In this document: positions 16,680 to 25,970 of the stretch, in pieces
Position numbering within the stretch: position 1 is the stretch's first letter
Layout of the letters: every line of letters starts with the position of its first letter
Assembly: GCA_937926875.1 (NCBI GenBank)
Contig: CALBAX010000134.1
Span: 1 to 64,000 of the forward strand
Length of the DNA stretch: 64,000 nt
Source: an uncultured Desulfovibrio sp.
GTDB lineage: Bacteria > Desulfobacterota > Desulfovibrionia > Desulfovibrionales > Desulfovibrionaceae
Direction of reading: 5' to 3'
Made by a program: the position numbers and the translations under genes
The notes under the pieces: model-generated
Seen by the model: the letters and a program-made list of their open reading frames with translations, nothing else
Told to the model about the DNA's origin: nothing
The model's database searches: none

Positions 16680-17832
16680 GATTGATGATTCTTGCCTGTC
16701 GCCAGTTTGCCGCACGGATGGGCCGCCAGGTCGTCCTGCTTCTCCGGCCGGCCTGGCCCGCGAAGACTGTGCCTTCCTGTGCCGCCGCCTGTCGCCGCCC
16801 GCATGGCCGAGACCTTTGAGCGTCGCCTCCCCTCGTGGCCGGGAAAGACCCGGTGTGACGGTTCCCCTTCCTGTCCTGGCGTGCGCGCTCGTCTGGAAAA
16901 GTCCGCGCGGCTCGGGCTGTTCCCAGGAAGGCAGGCCATGGCAAGGAGAGGGACACTCCTCTTCCTTCGGGTGCCCGTATCCGCACAACGCCCTGCCTGC
17001 CCTATCCAGCGCTGACTATAGCCCGGCCAACCTGATGTGGGCAGGCCGTCCCGCCGCCAAAATACGTCCCTTGTCGCGCAAACGGGGGGTCGTCTTTACG
17101 CCACGATCCCAAAAATCTATGATTTCCATCAGATAAAAGGGATCGCGCACTAGCGCGCAATCCGGACAGGAAAGCGCCCCGTCCTTCCGGCGCTGGAAGA
17201 AAAGGGCGCTTTCCCGGGCAAGGCGGTTTTTCCTGGAGCTAGGACGCATCACGGAGCGGCGCCCGGCTGAACATGTCGCCACGACAGACTGAAAAGGAAG
17301 ATCCCCGCTCGTCTGCGCGGGGGCGATCCCGCCCCTGGCCCGCCGGTCCTCTTCCGCATGAAAGCGCGCCATGAGGGCGACAGGATGCGGCCGCCGGCCA
17401 TGTCCGTTGCGATACAGGAAGCTGCGACCATCCCGGCGATGCTGGCGGAACGGGGAAGTGGCCCTCTGGCGGGCCTGGGGCCCTTTCCCGCCTGGGCGCC
17501 CCATGATGCTGCCTGCCTTGGCGCTGCGATGCGCACCGCCAAGGCAGGCAGCTTGCTGAAAGCAAGCGCCTTGTTTAAGATGGCACTGTAGCAAGAAGTT
17601 TTCATACGGGGAGCGCTCCGCTGAACAAACCGAGGAACGTCCTCCGCCGTATGTCCCATACATGCTCTCCACCGGGGGCCGTCCGCATGGGTGGCGTCGG
17701 CTGGCCGCCGATCTGAAGCGAGGCATGGCCCTCCGCCATCGTCGGATGTTCCCGGGAAGGCAGAGAAGCAGGATCGAGGGCACCATATGCCACGTCCTGC
17801 CTGTTACCGTCCATCTGCAAGGCCCAGGCGCC
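16680..17832. other. Long intergenic region with no recognisable gene
   Basis: More than 1.1 kb between the GGDEF gene's upstream region and the LuxR-type regulator. Several open frames exist on both strands, but they overlap each other, lack good ribosome binding sites and match nothing I know. The one clear structure is the paired hairpin system at 17508-17567. A decayed gene or a leader RNA for the regulator are both possible. Confidence 0.5.
17508..17567. repeat. Two adjacent perfect stem-loops upstream of the LuxR-type regulator
   Basis: A 16-bp perfect stem (17508-17523 with 17537-17552, 13-base loop) is followed at once by a 7-bp GCTTGCT-GAA-AGCAAGC hairpin (17551-17567). The two share two bases and so cannot both form fully. 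This hints at alternative folds in a leader, but no gene starts for another 260 bases. Confidence 0.5.
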
Positions 17833-19188
17833 ATGAGCACGATACCCCGTCCCCACCTCTCCTCTCTGTGGACCGCTGTCCTGTTTACGCTGTATTTTTT
17901 TGTCTTCCTCACCTCGGAAGTTTTTTTGCAAGACTGCCTGCTGGCGCTGGACAGGCCGGAAGACCTCCACATCTTCTTTTTGGGGCAGATGGCCTGCCTG
18001 GCGGCGGGCTATCTGAGCCTGGCCCTGTGCCGGCGCTGCGCCTACGGCCTTTTGCGAAGCGTTGCGGCGGCGGCCATGCTGTTCCCCGCGCTGCTGTTCA
18101 TCGCCCTTGCCTTCATGGGCATCCCGGCCTCCCTGCTCTTGTGGGCCGCCGCCTGCTCGTATTTTCTGGGGGGCACCGGGGCCTTCCTCCACTACAGTGC
18201 GGCCCTCTGCCTGCACCGCAGCGCCGTGACCGGCAGGGTGGCAGGCGGGAGCATCGGCCTGGCCGTCGCCATCCAGTTCCTGACGGACACCTGCCTGGAC
18301 AGCGGGCAAACCGCCATCCTGCTGGCCCTGGTCTCGCTGGTCCTGGCCCGGACGCCCGCTCCCGCGACGGCGGATGAGGCCCCCTCCGCCCCCCCTTCCC
18401 GGCGCACACTGGCTCTGGTCACGGCGGGCACGGCCATCCTTTCCATCGTCGTGGGCCTGAACGAAGATATCGTCACCCGGCTGTACGCCACGGGGGCGCT
18501 GGACGTGACCTCCTGGCCCCGCCTGTGCTATCTGGCCGGCCTGCTGCTGGCGGGCTTCCTTGCAGACATACGCAAGCGTGCCTTCATGCCGGTGATCACG
18601 CTGTGCGTGCTCATGCTGTCCAACATGGCGATTTTTTTCCTGAGCGACCCGCGGCATTACCAGCTCAATCTGTCCATCCTGTATTTTTACAGCGGTTTTT
18701 ACGTCGTCTATTTCACCGTGCTTTTCCTCGACCTGGCCCCCGGGACGCGCTGGCCGCTGCTCTGGGCCGGTATGGGACGCCTTTGCCGCTCCCTGTGTGT
18801 GGGCGCCTTTTTTCTGTGTCCAAGCGACCTGTTCGGCCTGCTGGGGCAGGAGTACTCCATCGTCCTGAATACCCTGCTGCTGGCAGGCGTGTGCGCCATA
18901 TTCTTCTGGAGCGGACAATTGCGCGATCACGGCGCCGCCAGATCCGCGCCGCCGTTGCGCCAGGATCAGGCCATCGGCCTTTTCGCGCAAAAACACGCCC
19001 TGACCCACCGGGAGACCGACGTGCTGCGCGCCGTGCTTGCCTCGTCGGATCCCCTGGGGAATATCGCTGTCTGCCTGGGCATATCGGAACGGGTCATGCA
19101 ACGGCACCTGACTTCCATTTACGCCAAGTGCGGTGTGAGCGGCCGTCTGGAGCTGGTGACAGCCTTCTTCGGCCAGACGCCCCCGTAA
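17833..19188 (+). CDS. 12-TM membrane regulator with C-terminal LuxR-type HTH
   Basis: A 451-aa protein whose first 360 residues form twelve hydrophobic helices resembling a major facilitator fold. The final 60 residues are a LuxR/NarL-type helix-turn-helix (LTHRETDVLRAVLA ... ISERVMQRHLTSIYAKCGV, about 390-440). It should be a one-component membrane sensor that binds DNA directly. No receiver domain is present. The start at 17833 (MSTIPRP) places the first helix about ten residues in; its ribosome binding site is weak, and an upstream ATG at 17725 with GAGG is an alternative. No obvious target gene is adjacent, so its regulon is unknown. Confidence 0.75.
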   Translation: MSTIPRPHLSSLWTAVLFTLYFFVFLTSEVFLQDCLLALDRPEDLHIFFLGQMACLAAGYLSLALCRRCAYGLLRSVAAAAMLFPALLFIALAFMGIPASLLLWAAACSYFLGGTGAFLHYSAALCLHRSAVTGRVAGGSIGLAVAIQFLTDTCLDSGQTAILLALVSLVLARTPAPATADEAPSAPPSRRTLALVTAGTAILSIVVGLNEDIVTRLYATGALDVTSWPRLCYLAGLLLAGFLADIRKRAFMPVITLCVLMLSNMAIFFLSDPRHYQLNLSILYFYSGFYVVYFTVLFLDLAPGTRWPLLWAGMGRLCRSLCVGAFFLCPSDLFGLLGQEYSIVLNTLLLAGVCAIFFWSGQLRDHGAARSAPPLRQDQAIGLFAQKHALTHRETDVLRAVLASSDPLGNIAVCLGISERVMQRHLTSIYAKCGVSGRLELVTAFFGQTPP

Positions 19189-19308
19189 CCTCCGTCATCC
19201 GCCCCCGCCGGCCTGCCGATGCCGCCCCTACTGCGTCGCTGCCCCAGCCCGGGCCCGCCGCCATACCGGCGGGGCTGCCGGGCATCTGCCGGTGACAGCC
19301 CAAAAAAC

Positions 19309-19352
19309 ACACGAGCGCCCGTTACCGTCCTTACGGTAACGGGCGCTCGTGT
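19309..19352 (-). terminator. Strong terminator after rdgB
   Basis: A perfect 20-bp stem with a four-base CCTT loop. On the minus strand it is followed by a T6 run, so it ends the DMT permease-rdgB transcript. It lies about 120 bases from the rdgB stop and 120 bases from the convergent LuxR-type gene. Confidence 0.8.
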
Positions 19353-19474
19353 CCTGGACGAAGAAAAAGCGTGCCCCTGGACGTCATCGCCCAGGCCAGG
19401 GGGCCTTCCCGCGTGCCGGCGCGGGCACACGGCGCTTCCCGGCCCCAAGGCCGCCTGTCATGTCGCGGTGGAGC

Positions 19475-20110
19475 CTATTCCCCGGCCATGAAGCCGGACC
19501 AGCGGGCCAGCAGGGCACGCAGGGCATTGCCGCGATGGCTGCGGGCGTTCTTCTCGTCACGGGTGAGCTGGGCGGCGCTTTTGCGGATGCTCTCGTCCCA
19601 GAACAGGGGATCATAGCCGAAGCCGTTCTCGCCCAGAGGCTCTTCGAGGATGCGGCCTTCCCAGGTGCCGCGCACCACCAGCTCGCGGCCGTCGGGATGC
19701 ACGGCCACCATGCAGCTCACGAAGCGGCAGGAACGCCGGGCCTGGGGCACGTCGCGCAGTTCAAAAAGCAGCTTGCGCATGTTGCGCTGGTCCACGCTCT
19801 CGCCGGGCAGGCTTTCCCAGTCGTTGGAATAGCGGGCGGAGTAGACGCCGGGGCCCTTGTCCAAGGCGTCCACTTCCAGGCCGGAGTCGTCGGCCACGGC
19901 CACAAGGCCGGTGGCGGCGCACACGGCGCGGGCCTTGATGAGGGCGTTCTCCTCAAAGGTGGTCCCGGTCTCTTCGATCTCGCCGATCTCGGGGAAAAGG
20001 GAAAGGCCCACCACCTCGATGCCGAAGTCGGCCATGGGCTCGGCCAGTTCCCGGATCTTGCCGGCATTATGGGTGGCCAGCACCACCCGCAGCTTTCCGT
20101 CGTCGTTCAT
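19475..20110 (-). CDS. rdgB: XTP/dITP pyrophosphatase (RdgB/HAM1 family)
   Basis: A 211-aa house-cleaning enzyme that hydrolyses non-canonical purine nucleotides (ITP, dITP, XTP) to the monophosphate. Signature motifs are present: ATHNAGKIREL near the N-terminus, VADDSGLEVDALDKGPGVYSARYS in the middle, and GENGFGYDPLF with SHRGNALRAL near the end. GGAGG precedes the ATG at 20110. The start overlaps the stop of the upstream permease gene by four bases, so the two are translationally coupled. Confidence 0.93.
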   Translation of the reverse strand: MNDDGKLRVVLATHNAGKIRELAEPMADFGIEVVGLSLFPEIGEIEETGTTFEENALIKARAVCAATGLVAVADDSGLEVDALDKGPGVYSARYSNDWESLPGESVDQRNMRKLLFELRDVPQARRSCRFVSCMVAVHPDGRELVVRGTWEGRILEEPLGENGFGYDPLFWDESIRKSAAQLTRDEKNARSHRGNALRALLARWSGFMAGE

Positions 20111-21021
20111 GAGTCCTCCTTGCGCACCGGCAGGTGCGGTCGTTGCAGTGTCGCGATCAGGATACCGCCGATGATGAGCATGCCGCCCACCACCTGGGCC
20201 GTGTTGACGGCCTCTCCAAGGACAAGGTGGGCGCCCGTGGCGGCGAAAACGGGCATGCTGTAATAGACGATGCCCGCGCGCACGGGCCCTATACGGCTGA
20301 TGGCGGCTGTCCAGAGGCAGAAGGAACAGAAAGAGCAGCCCACCCCGGCATAGAGCACGCCCGTGATGACGGCAGGCTCCCACTGCACGGGCGGCAGCCA
20401 CCACATCTCGGCCAGCACGGGTGGCACACAGAACAGCGCCCCCAGTCCGAAGGTGGCGGCGCTGAAACCGAGGACCGAAAGGTCCGCCCCCCGATGGCGC
20501 ATGAACAGCGAATACAGGCCGAAGCTGGCCGCCCCGCCCAGGGACCAGAGATCGCCGGGGGCAAAGCGCAGGGCCGCCAGGCGTCCCATATCGCCGCGGC
20601 TGACCAGGATCACGATGCCAGCGGCCACCACCAGCATGCCCAGCAGACGGCGCGGAGTGATGGCCTCGCCATAGAGCAGGCGCGAGCAGATCAGGATGAT
20701 GATGGGGGCCGTGGGCGCGATCAGGGCCATGTTCAGGCTCTCCGTGCTTTGCCCGGCCTTGTAGAAAAAGGTGTTCATCAGGGTCACGCCCAGCAGGGAC
20801 ATGAGCACCACGAAGCGCCAGTGGCGGCGCAGAGCGGGCCAGTCCTTGCGCAGATGGCGCCAGGCAAAGGGCAGGACGGTGACGAAGGCCGTGGACCAGC
20901 GCCAGAAGTTGCACTGCCACGGCGGGATCATGTCCGCCACGGCGCGCGCCACCACGAAATTCCCCGACCAGATGACCACGGCCAGCAGGGCCAGCACGTA
21001 GCCTGATGTGTTCTGTTCCAT
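20107..21021 (-). CDS. DMT superfamily (EamA) permease
   Basis: A 304-aa inner membrane protein with about ten hydrophobic helices arranged as two EamA repeats; the second begins near LWSLGGAASFGLYSLF. Members export amino acids or other metabolites; the substrate cannot be told from sequence. The start at 21021 (MEQNTSGY) puts the first helix at residue 8. It overlaps rdgB by ATGA. The neighbouring gene on the other strand starts about 190 bases away, leaving room for divergent promoters. Confidence 0.85.
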   Translation of the reverse strand: MEQNTSGYVLALLAVVIWSGNFVVARAVADMIPPWQCNFWRWSTAFVTVLPFAWRHLRKDWPALRRHWRFVVLMSLLGVTLMNTFFYKAGQSTESLNMALIAPTAPIIILICSRLLYGEAITPRRLLGMLVVAAGIVILVSRGDMGRLAALRFAPGDLWSLGGAASFGLYSLFMRHRGADLSVLGFSAATFGLGALFCVPPVLAEMWWLPPVQWEPAVITGVLYAGVGCSFCSFCLWTAAISRIGPVRAGIVYYSMPVFAATGAHLVLGEAVNTAQVVGGMLIIGGILIATLQRPHLPVRKEDS

Positions 21022-21210
21022 GCTTTTCCCGGCGCCGCCGTCCTCCTGCGCTCTCATAACAGGTTGCCCCGCAAATGGCAAAAGCGGGGCGGGGCGGTCT
21101 TTCCTTTTCGCTGCAAACCGGCTATGTTGGCCGTCACGCGACGCACGCTGCGCTGTCTCTGCTCCCGCACGGGGCTCCCCCGCTGCCCACTTCCACCAAG
21201 GTTTGCTCTC

Positions 21211-22998
21211 ATGGCTCAGACGCGCCACCTTGTCCTGGGGCTCATGCCCCGCGGGGCCGACCCCGATACCCATTGGGCAGCCGGGCCCTGGTGTTTCGAT
21301 ACGGAAGAAGACTTCTTCCCCGGCTGGGAGGACAGCTTCGTCTTCGGCCGGGAACCCCTGCGCGATCCCGCCACGCTGGACAGGGCCGTGCTCATGGCCC
21401 AGTCCCTGACCGTGGACAGCATCCCCGCCCTGGGGCGTCACCTGCGGGCCCTGCAACGCCGGCGCGCTGTGGAGAACAATCCCGTAAGCAGCCTGCTGGG
21501 CCCGGAAGAAGTCGATCTGCCCGGTGTCTACTGGGAGACCCTGCTGACCCCCTGGGCCTGCACGGTGGCGCGCCAGATGGTGGAGCGCTGGCTGCGCGTG
21601 CGCGCCATGGTGGAAGACTGGGGCCACCTGCCCCTGCATGTGGAGCTGCTGCCCGAGGACTGCACGTTCTCCTTTGCCACGGAACACGATTTCGTCATGA
21701 GCGGCGCCCTGGGCGCGGACTGGAACACCTGGCTCATGTCCCGCCTTCTGGAGGCCGTCTGGCCCGAACGCTGGACCCGTTCCTACGCCCTGCCCGTATG
21801 CGCGTCCTATGGCCGCCTCATCCCGCCGGAAGACAGCGGCAGCCTGAAACAGCGCCTGCGGGCCTGGGCGCGCTCCTGTGTGCTGCGCCTGCCCTGTCCG
21901 CCCCTGCGCGGCATGCGGCTGCATCAGGCCCTGCGCTACTCGCTGGCCCTGCTCCATCCCAGCCGCCAGCCCGATGCCAGCCGTCCTCTGGCCGCCCATT
22001 TCGGCAGCGCGGCCACCGGTGTGAAGCACGACCTGCCGCTCGCCCCCCTGCCCATTTTCATCGGCGCCCTGCCCCAGACCCTTGCCGAGCTGGATCACCC
22101 CGACCACGTCGCCCCGGCGCGCGTCCCGCGCGTGCGCGTGGCCTCGGTCCGTGCTCATGAGGACACCCGGTACCGCCAGCAGCTGGCCGTCTGGCGCGCC
22201 CGCGGCCACCGTGTCATGTTCGTCCAGCACGGAGGCAACGTGGGGCAGGTGCGCTGCCTGTGCGAGACCCCGCTGGTGGAGTTCAGCCAGCATGCGTTCG
22301 GCACCTGGGGCTGGAGCCATTACGATGCCACGGGCGCGGGCAAGGGCGGCCAGTTCCTGCCGCTACCCTATCCCCTGCTGGCCAACATGGCTGACCAGTG
22401 GCGCGGCGGCGACGAGACCCTGCTCTTCGTGGGCGCGGAGATGCCCCTGTACGGACACCGTCTCGATTCGCGTCCCACGCCCCTCCAGTGGCTCCAGTAC
22501 CGGGAAGACAAGCAATGGTTCCTTGAGGATCTGCCCCGCCGCCTGCACGACAAGATCCTCTACCGGCCCCATTTCGACGCGCCGGGCGCGCTGGACGATG
22601 CGCCCTGGCTGTTGCCGCGTTTCCCCCATGTGCGCCTGTGCAGCGGCCCGCTGGAAGCCCGGATGCTCACCTGCGCCCTCATGGTGCTGGACCATCACGG
22701 CACTACCCTGCTCCAGGCGATGGCGGCCAATGTGCCCACCATCGCCTACTGGGACAGATCCATCTGGCCCATGACCGACGAAGCTCTGGCCCGGCTGGAC
22801 CTGCTGGCCGAGGCCGGCATCTGGCAGCCCTCCGCCGAGGCGGCCGCCGCCAAGGTCCGGGAAGTCTGGGACAACCCCGCCCGCTGGTGGCGGGATGAAC
22901 GCGTCCAGTCCGCCCGCCGGGCCTTCTGCCGCGAGCACGCCTTCGTCGATCCCAAGGGCCCGGATGCCCATATCGTTTCATTGCTGCAACGCCTGTAA
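21211..22998 (+). CDS. LIC12162-family-like putative transferase
   Basis: A 595-aa soluble protein. Its C-terminal half has VMFVQHGGNVGQ, EFSQHAFGTWGWSHYD, and later LDHHGTTLLQAMAANVPTIAYWD, which resemble the GT-B-like nucleotide-sugar domain of LIC12162-family transferases associated with surface polysaccharides. The N-terminal half is less clear. The assignment rests on remembered motif similarity and is moderate. The start at 21211 has only a weak AAGG. It ends 11 bases before a Sel1-repeat gene with which it probably forms an operon. Confidence 0.55.
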   Translation: MAQTRHLVLGLMPRGADPDTHWAAGPWCFDTEEDFFPGWEDSFVFGREPLRDPATLDRAVLMAQSLTVDSIPALGRHLRALQRRRAVENNPVSSLLGPEEVDLPGVYWETLLTPWACTVARQMVERWLRVRAMVEDWGHLPLHVELLPEDCTFSFATEHDFVMSGALGADWNTWLMSRLLEAVWPERWTRSYALPVCASYGRLIPPEDSGSLKQRLRAWARSCVLRLPCPPLRGMRLHQALRYSLALLHPSRQPDASRPLAAHFGSAATGVKHDLPLAPLPIFIGALPQTLAELDHPDHVAPARVPRVRVASVRAHEDTRYRQQLAVWRARGHRVMFVQHGGNVGQVRCLCETPLVEFSQHAFGTWGWSHYDATGAGKGGQFLPLPYPLLANMADQWRGGDETLLFVGAEMPLYGHRLDSRPTPLQWLQYREDKQWFLEDLPRRLHDKILYRPHFDAPGALDDAPWLLPRFPHVRLCSGPLEARMLTCALMVLDHHGTTLLQAMAANVPTIAYWDRSIWPMTDEALARLDLLAEAGIWQPSAEAAAAKVREVWDNPARWWRDERVQSARRAFCREHAFVDPKGPDAHIVSLLQRL

Positions 22999-23009
22999 GG
23001 AGACCTTCC

Positions 23010-24077
23010 ATGTCCCGTATGTCCACCGGCAGCGCCCTGTGCCGCCTGCCGTTGTTCGCCCTGCCCGCCGTCCTGGCCCTGGCCCTGCTGCTGCCCGCGC
23101 CCGTCCCGGCGGCCGATGCCACGGCTCCCGCCCCTGATGCCCCACAGGCCGCCGAAAGCGGCCCCAGCCCCGAAGAACGCGCCGCGGAAGCCGTGCTGGG
23201 CGAAGTCCAGAGCGCCCTTGACAGCAAGGATTACAAAAAGGCCGTCAGCCTGCTCACGCCGCTCACCAAGAACGGCAATGCCGAGGCCCTGTACATCCTC
23301 GGCCGCCTGACCCAGGACGGGCGCGGCGTCAAAAAGAGCCCCCAGCGTGCCGTGACCCTCTTCCGCCAGGCCGCGGACAAGGGGCTGGCCAATGCCCAGA
23401 ACGCGCTGGCCACCGCGCTGGCCACGGGCGACGGCGTGCGCCGCAACTACGGCGAGGCCGGACGCTGGTTCCGCAAGGCCGCCGAACAGGGACTGGCCAT
23501 GGCGCAGTACAATCTGGGCTACCTCTACGCCCACGGACGCGGCGTGCGCAAAAGCGAGAACGAGGCCATCGACTGGTACGGCCGTGCCGCCAACCAGGGG
23601 CTGGCCGACGCCCAGTATTCCCTGGGCTGGATGTACCTCAACGCCAAGGCCAGCAATCAGGACGACACCAAGGCGGCCCACTGGTTCCAGCGCGCCGCCG
23701 AGCAGGACCACCTCAAGGCCCAGAACAATCTGGCCTACATGTACGCCGAAGGCCGCGGCTTTGCGCAGGACAACCTCAAGGCCGTGGAATGGTACACCCG
23801 TGCCGCCGAGCGCGGCTATGCCGAGGCCCAGTACAACCTGGGCTTCATGTACGAACAGGGCCGCGGTGTGCCGCAGGACTACGCCAAGGCCGTGGAATGG
23901 TACCGCAAGGCCGCTGACCAGAACGAGCCCGCCGCCCAGTACAGCCTGGGCCTCATGTACGACCAGGGCACCGGCGTGCAGCGCAATCTTTCCGAAGCCA
24001 CCCGCTGGTACCGGCTGGCCGCCAAGAACGGCGACCCCGACGCCAAGGCCTATCTGCGCGCCCAGAACCGCAAGTAA
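23010..24077 (+). CDS. Secreted Sel1-repeat (TPR-like) protein
   Basis: A 355-aa protein with a signal peptide (cleavage near PAPVPAA, about residue 33-35), an Ala/Pro-rich linker, and then about eight Sel1-like repeats of 36 residues with the pattern A..NLG.MYx.GRGVxQDxxKAVxWYRKAAxQG. Such solenoids act as periplasmic or outer-membrane scaffolds for protein-protein contacts. AAGGAGA precedes the ATG. It lies directly downstream of the LIC12162-like gene, so it may assist a surface-glycan or envelope process; this is inferred from context only. Confidence 0.88.
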   Translation: MSRMSTGSALCRLPLFALPAVLALALLLPAPVPAADATAPAPDAPQAAESGPSPEERAAEAVLGEVQSALDSKDYKKAVSLLTPLTKNGNAEALYILGRLTQDGRGVKKSPQRAVTLFRQAADKGLANAQNALATALATGDGVRRNYGEAGRWFRKAAEQGLAMAQYNLGYLYAHGRGVRKSENEAIDWYGRAANQGLADAQYSLGWMYLNAKASNQDDTKAAHWFQRAAEQDHLKAQNNLAYMYAEGRGFAQDNLKAVEWYTRAAERGYAEAQYNLGFMYEQGRGVPQDYAKAVEWYRKAADQNEPAAQYSLGLMYDQGTGVQRNLSEATRWYRLAAKNGDPDAKAYLRAQNRK

Positions 24078-24096
24078 GGGCGGCGGAGATTTTTTT

Positions 24097-24149
24097 ATGA
24101 GGGGGAGAGGGAGCCCCTTTTGGAAAAGGGTCCTCCCTCTCCCCCTCAT
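24097..24149 (+). terminator. Long purine/pyrimidine hairpin after the Sel1 gene
   Basis: A 17-bp stem of mostly G/A on the left (24097-24113) and C/T on the right (24133-24149), with an inner CCCCTTTT/AAAAGGGT extension. Same design as the hairpins at 12732 and 24419. Confidence 0.6.
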
Positions 24150-24245
24150 GCTCCCCCTCTCCTTCCCTAAAACTTTTGTGATGGCATCTGACGGTCATCA
24201 GAGACGCCGAAACCGTGCCGGGCGTCTGTCCCCCGGCAGCACAGA

Positions 24246-24280
24246 AACGCCCCGTATCAAGACGATACGGGGCGTTTTTA
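24246..24280 (+). terminator. Intrinsic terminator after the Sel1 gene
   Basis: AACGCCCCGTATC-AAGAC-GATACGGGGCGTT stem of 13 perfect pairs followed by TTTT. Confidence 0.85.
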
Positions 24281-24418
24281 TGCCATCCAGAGGAATATAT
24301 GGACGAAGCGTGAGCCTTGCGCCGGGCCGATCCAGCCTTGCGACACCATGCCCGCCATACAGCGACGGAGACCCGCCATACAGACCAGAAGAAAAGTTTT
24401 TTCGGGGTGGGGAAGAGC

Positions 24419-24469
24419 GCGAGAGGGGGAGGGGCAGTTTTTACCAAAAAACGCCCCTCCCCCTCTCGC
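24419..24469 (-). terminator. Long purine/pyrimidine hairpin downstream of the PH-domain gene
   Basis: A 17-bp perfect stem (24419-24435 with 24453-24469) with a T5/A6 pairing close to the loop, 31 bases after the stop of the minus-strand gene. Confidence 0.55.
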
Positions 24470-24500
24470 ATCTCTTTCCCCGGTTCAGACGGGGCAGGCT

Positions 24501-25007
24501 TTAATCGTCATGCCGGGCGGCACGACCGCAAAAACGTCCCTGCATCTCGTTGAGCTGGTTCACGGCTTCGCGTCCGTTGGCAATGTTGTGCACCAGTATC
24601 TCGCTCTGTTGCGAAAAGCGGTTGCCCACCCGCACGGTATAGCTGTTGAACAGCCAGCTGCTGAAACCCGAGGTGAAGGCCGCATCTTCCATGTCACGCC
24701 ATTTGACGCCCACGGCGCCCCGGTTCCAGGGCAGGATGCCCCGGTACAGCCAGACGCCCTTGCTGTCGGCGTACAGGTGCACGCTGCGCACCAGCAATAT
24801 CCTGTAGGCCATGCACAGCACCAGCAGGGCCCCCACGCCCGCGAAGATCCAGAAAAATTCCGGCATGTAGCGCTGCCCGGCCACGCACAGGGCCACACAG
24901 ACCAGCAGCATCAGCACCGGCCCGGCCCAGGCCAGCCAGGACTGGCGATAACTGAGCAGGGGCCGTTCACCGGCATCGCTGCCTTCAAGGATATGTTCAT
25001 CAGGCAT
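24501..25007 (-). CDS. PH-domain membrane protein (bPH2/YdbT-like)
   Basis: A 168-aa protein with two hydrophobic helices (about residues 25-42 and 50-72) followed by a beta-rich bacterial PH-like domain (LYADSKGVWLYRGILPWNRGAVGVKWRDMEDAAF). Related proteins are of unknown function. The start at 25007 has AAGGAGG seven bases upstream; the open frame runs on to 25127 without a better start. It lies 129 bases downstream of tsaB in the same direction. Confidence 0.65.
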   Translation of the reverse strand: MPDEHILEGSDAGERPLLSYRQSWLAWAGPVLMLLVCVALCVAGQRYMPEFFWIFAGVGALLVLCMAYRILLVRSVHLYADSKGVWLYRGILPWNRGAVGVKWRDMEDAAFTSGFSSWLFNSYTVRVGNRFSQQSEILVHNIANGREAVNQLNEMQGRFCGRAARHDD

Positions 25008-25136
25008 GGGCGTTCCTCCTTGGAATAAGGCCATCGCTGTGAACGGCTCCGTGCGGCCGCAGGCACGCCCGCAGAAAGCACGTGGGCGTGTCCGGGGAAA
25101 GGTCTCCCCCACAACATGCCCCAGCACATCAAAACA

Positions 25137-25949
25137 TCATATCTCGCTGCCCGGGGCCAGATGCAGCAGGCGCTCCAGCTCGGCGGTGGCGGCATCGCTG
25201 TCCCGGCCCTGACGCCGGGCCAGATCGGGCAGGTTGTCCACGGCATCGCAGGGGCGCACATAGAGCGGCTCGATGTCCTCGGGAGCGTAGTCGCCATGGC
25301 GTGCCAGCAGGCACAGGGCCTCGGTGGAGGCATGGATGCAGGCGGGCAGGCAGGTCACGGCGGGCAGGGCTTCCAGGGGCGCACAGGCGTCCGCATTGCG
25401 CCGCAGGCCCGTGCCGCAGACCAGCACGGCGTCCGCCGTATCGGCCGTGATGGCCGCCACGGCCTCGGCCGGCGTGCACAGGGACACGCCCCGCAGGGGC
25501 TGGGCCGGGATCTCGGGCCCGTAGCTGATGAAAGGCTGACAGTGGACAAGGTTGCGACGGGCATGGGTCAGGACCCAGACGTGGCCGCCGTAGAGCATGC
25601 CGCGCCGCATGACGGCCGTGGTGGCCAGGGCCTGCATGTAGTCCAGCCCGGCCAGCTGCGCCCGGCCGCAACGGCGCAGGGCCGCGGCCGTGGCCAGGGT
25701 CAGGCGGATGCCCGTGAAGGAGCCCGGCCCGCGCACGCAGGCGATGCGGCGCAGATCGCTCCAGCGGATGCCCAGCGACGTGGCCAGCTCGGCCAGCGCC
25801 GGGGCCAGGATCTCCGTGGCCCGCTCGCTGCGGTACCATGCCTGCGCACAAAGGATGGCCTCATCCTCCGTGACCACGATCTGCAGCACGCCTTCAGCGG
25901 CGTTGAGTATCAGCTCCAGCCCCGTTCCGGGGACAGCGTGTGTCGCCAT
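25137..25949 (-). CDS. tsaB: tRNA threonylcarbamoyladenosine biosynthesis protein TsaB
   Basis: A 270-aa YeaZ/TsaB homologue, the partner that stabilises TsaD in making t6A37 of ANN-decoding tRNAs. The conserved block RGPGSFTGIRLTLATAAALRR near residues 72-92 is diagnostic; the C-terminal part is variable as in the family. I chose the ATG at 25949, which has GGGAGA seven bases upstream; a GTG five codons earlier has none. It follows rseP by 21 bases in the dxr-rseP-tsaB unit. Confidence 0.88.
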   Translation of the reverse strand: MATHAVPGTGLELILNAAEGVLQIVVTEDEAILCAQAWYRSERATEILAPALAELATSLGIRWSDLRRIACVRGPGSFTGIRLTLATAAALRRCGRAQLAGLDYMQALATTAVMRRGMLYGGHVWVLTHARRNLVHCQPFISYGPEIPAQPLRGVSLCTPAEAVAAITADTADAVLVCGTGLRRNADACAPLEALPAVTCLPACIHASTEALCLLARHGDYAPEDIEPLYVRPCDAVDNLPDLARRQGRDSDAATAELERLLHLAPGSEI

Positions 25950-25970
25950 GTCGAATTCTCCCACCGGACG

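Noticed and set aside
17016..17972. Minus-strand 318-codon frame in the gene-poor region
   Set aside because: Arg/Ser/Pro-rich, no ribosome binding site, no family resemblance, and it overlaps the start of the membrane regulator.
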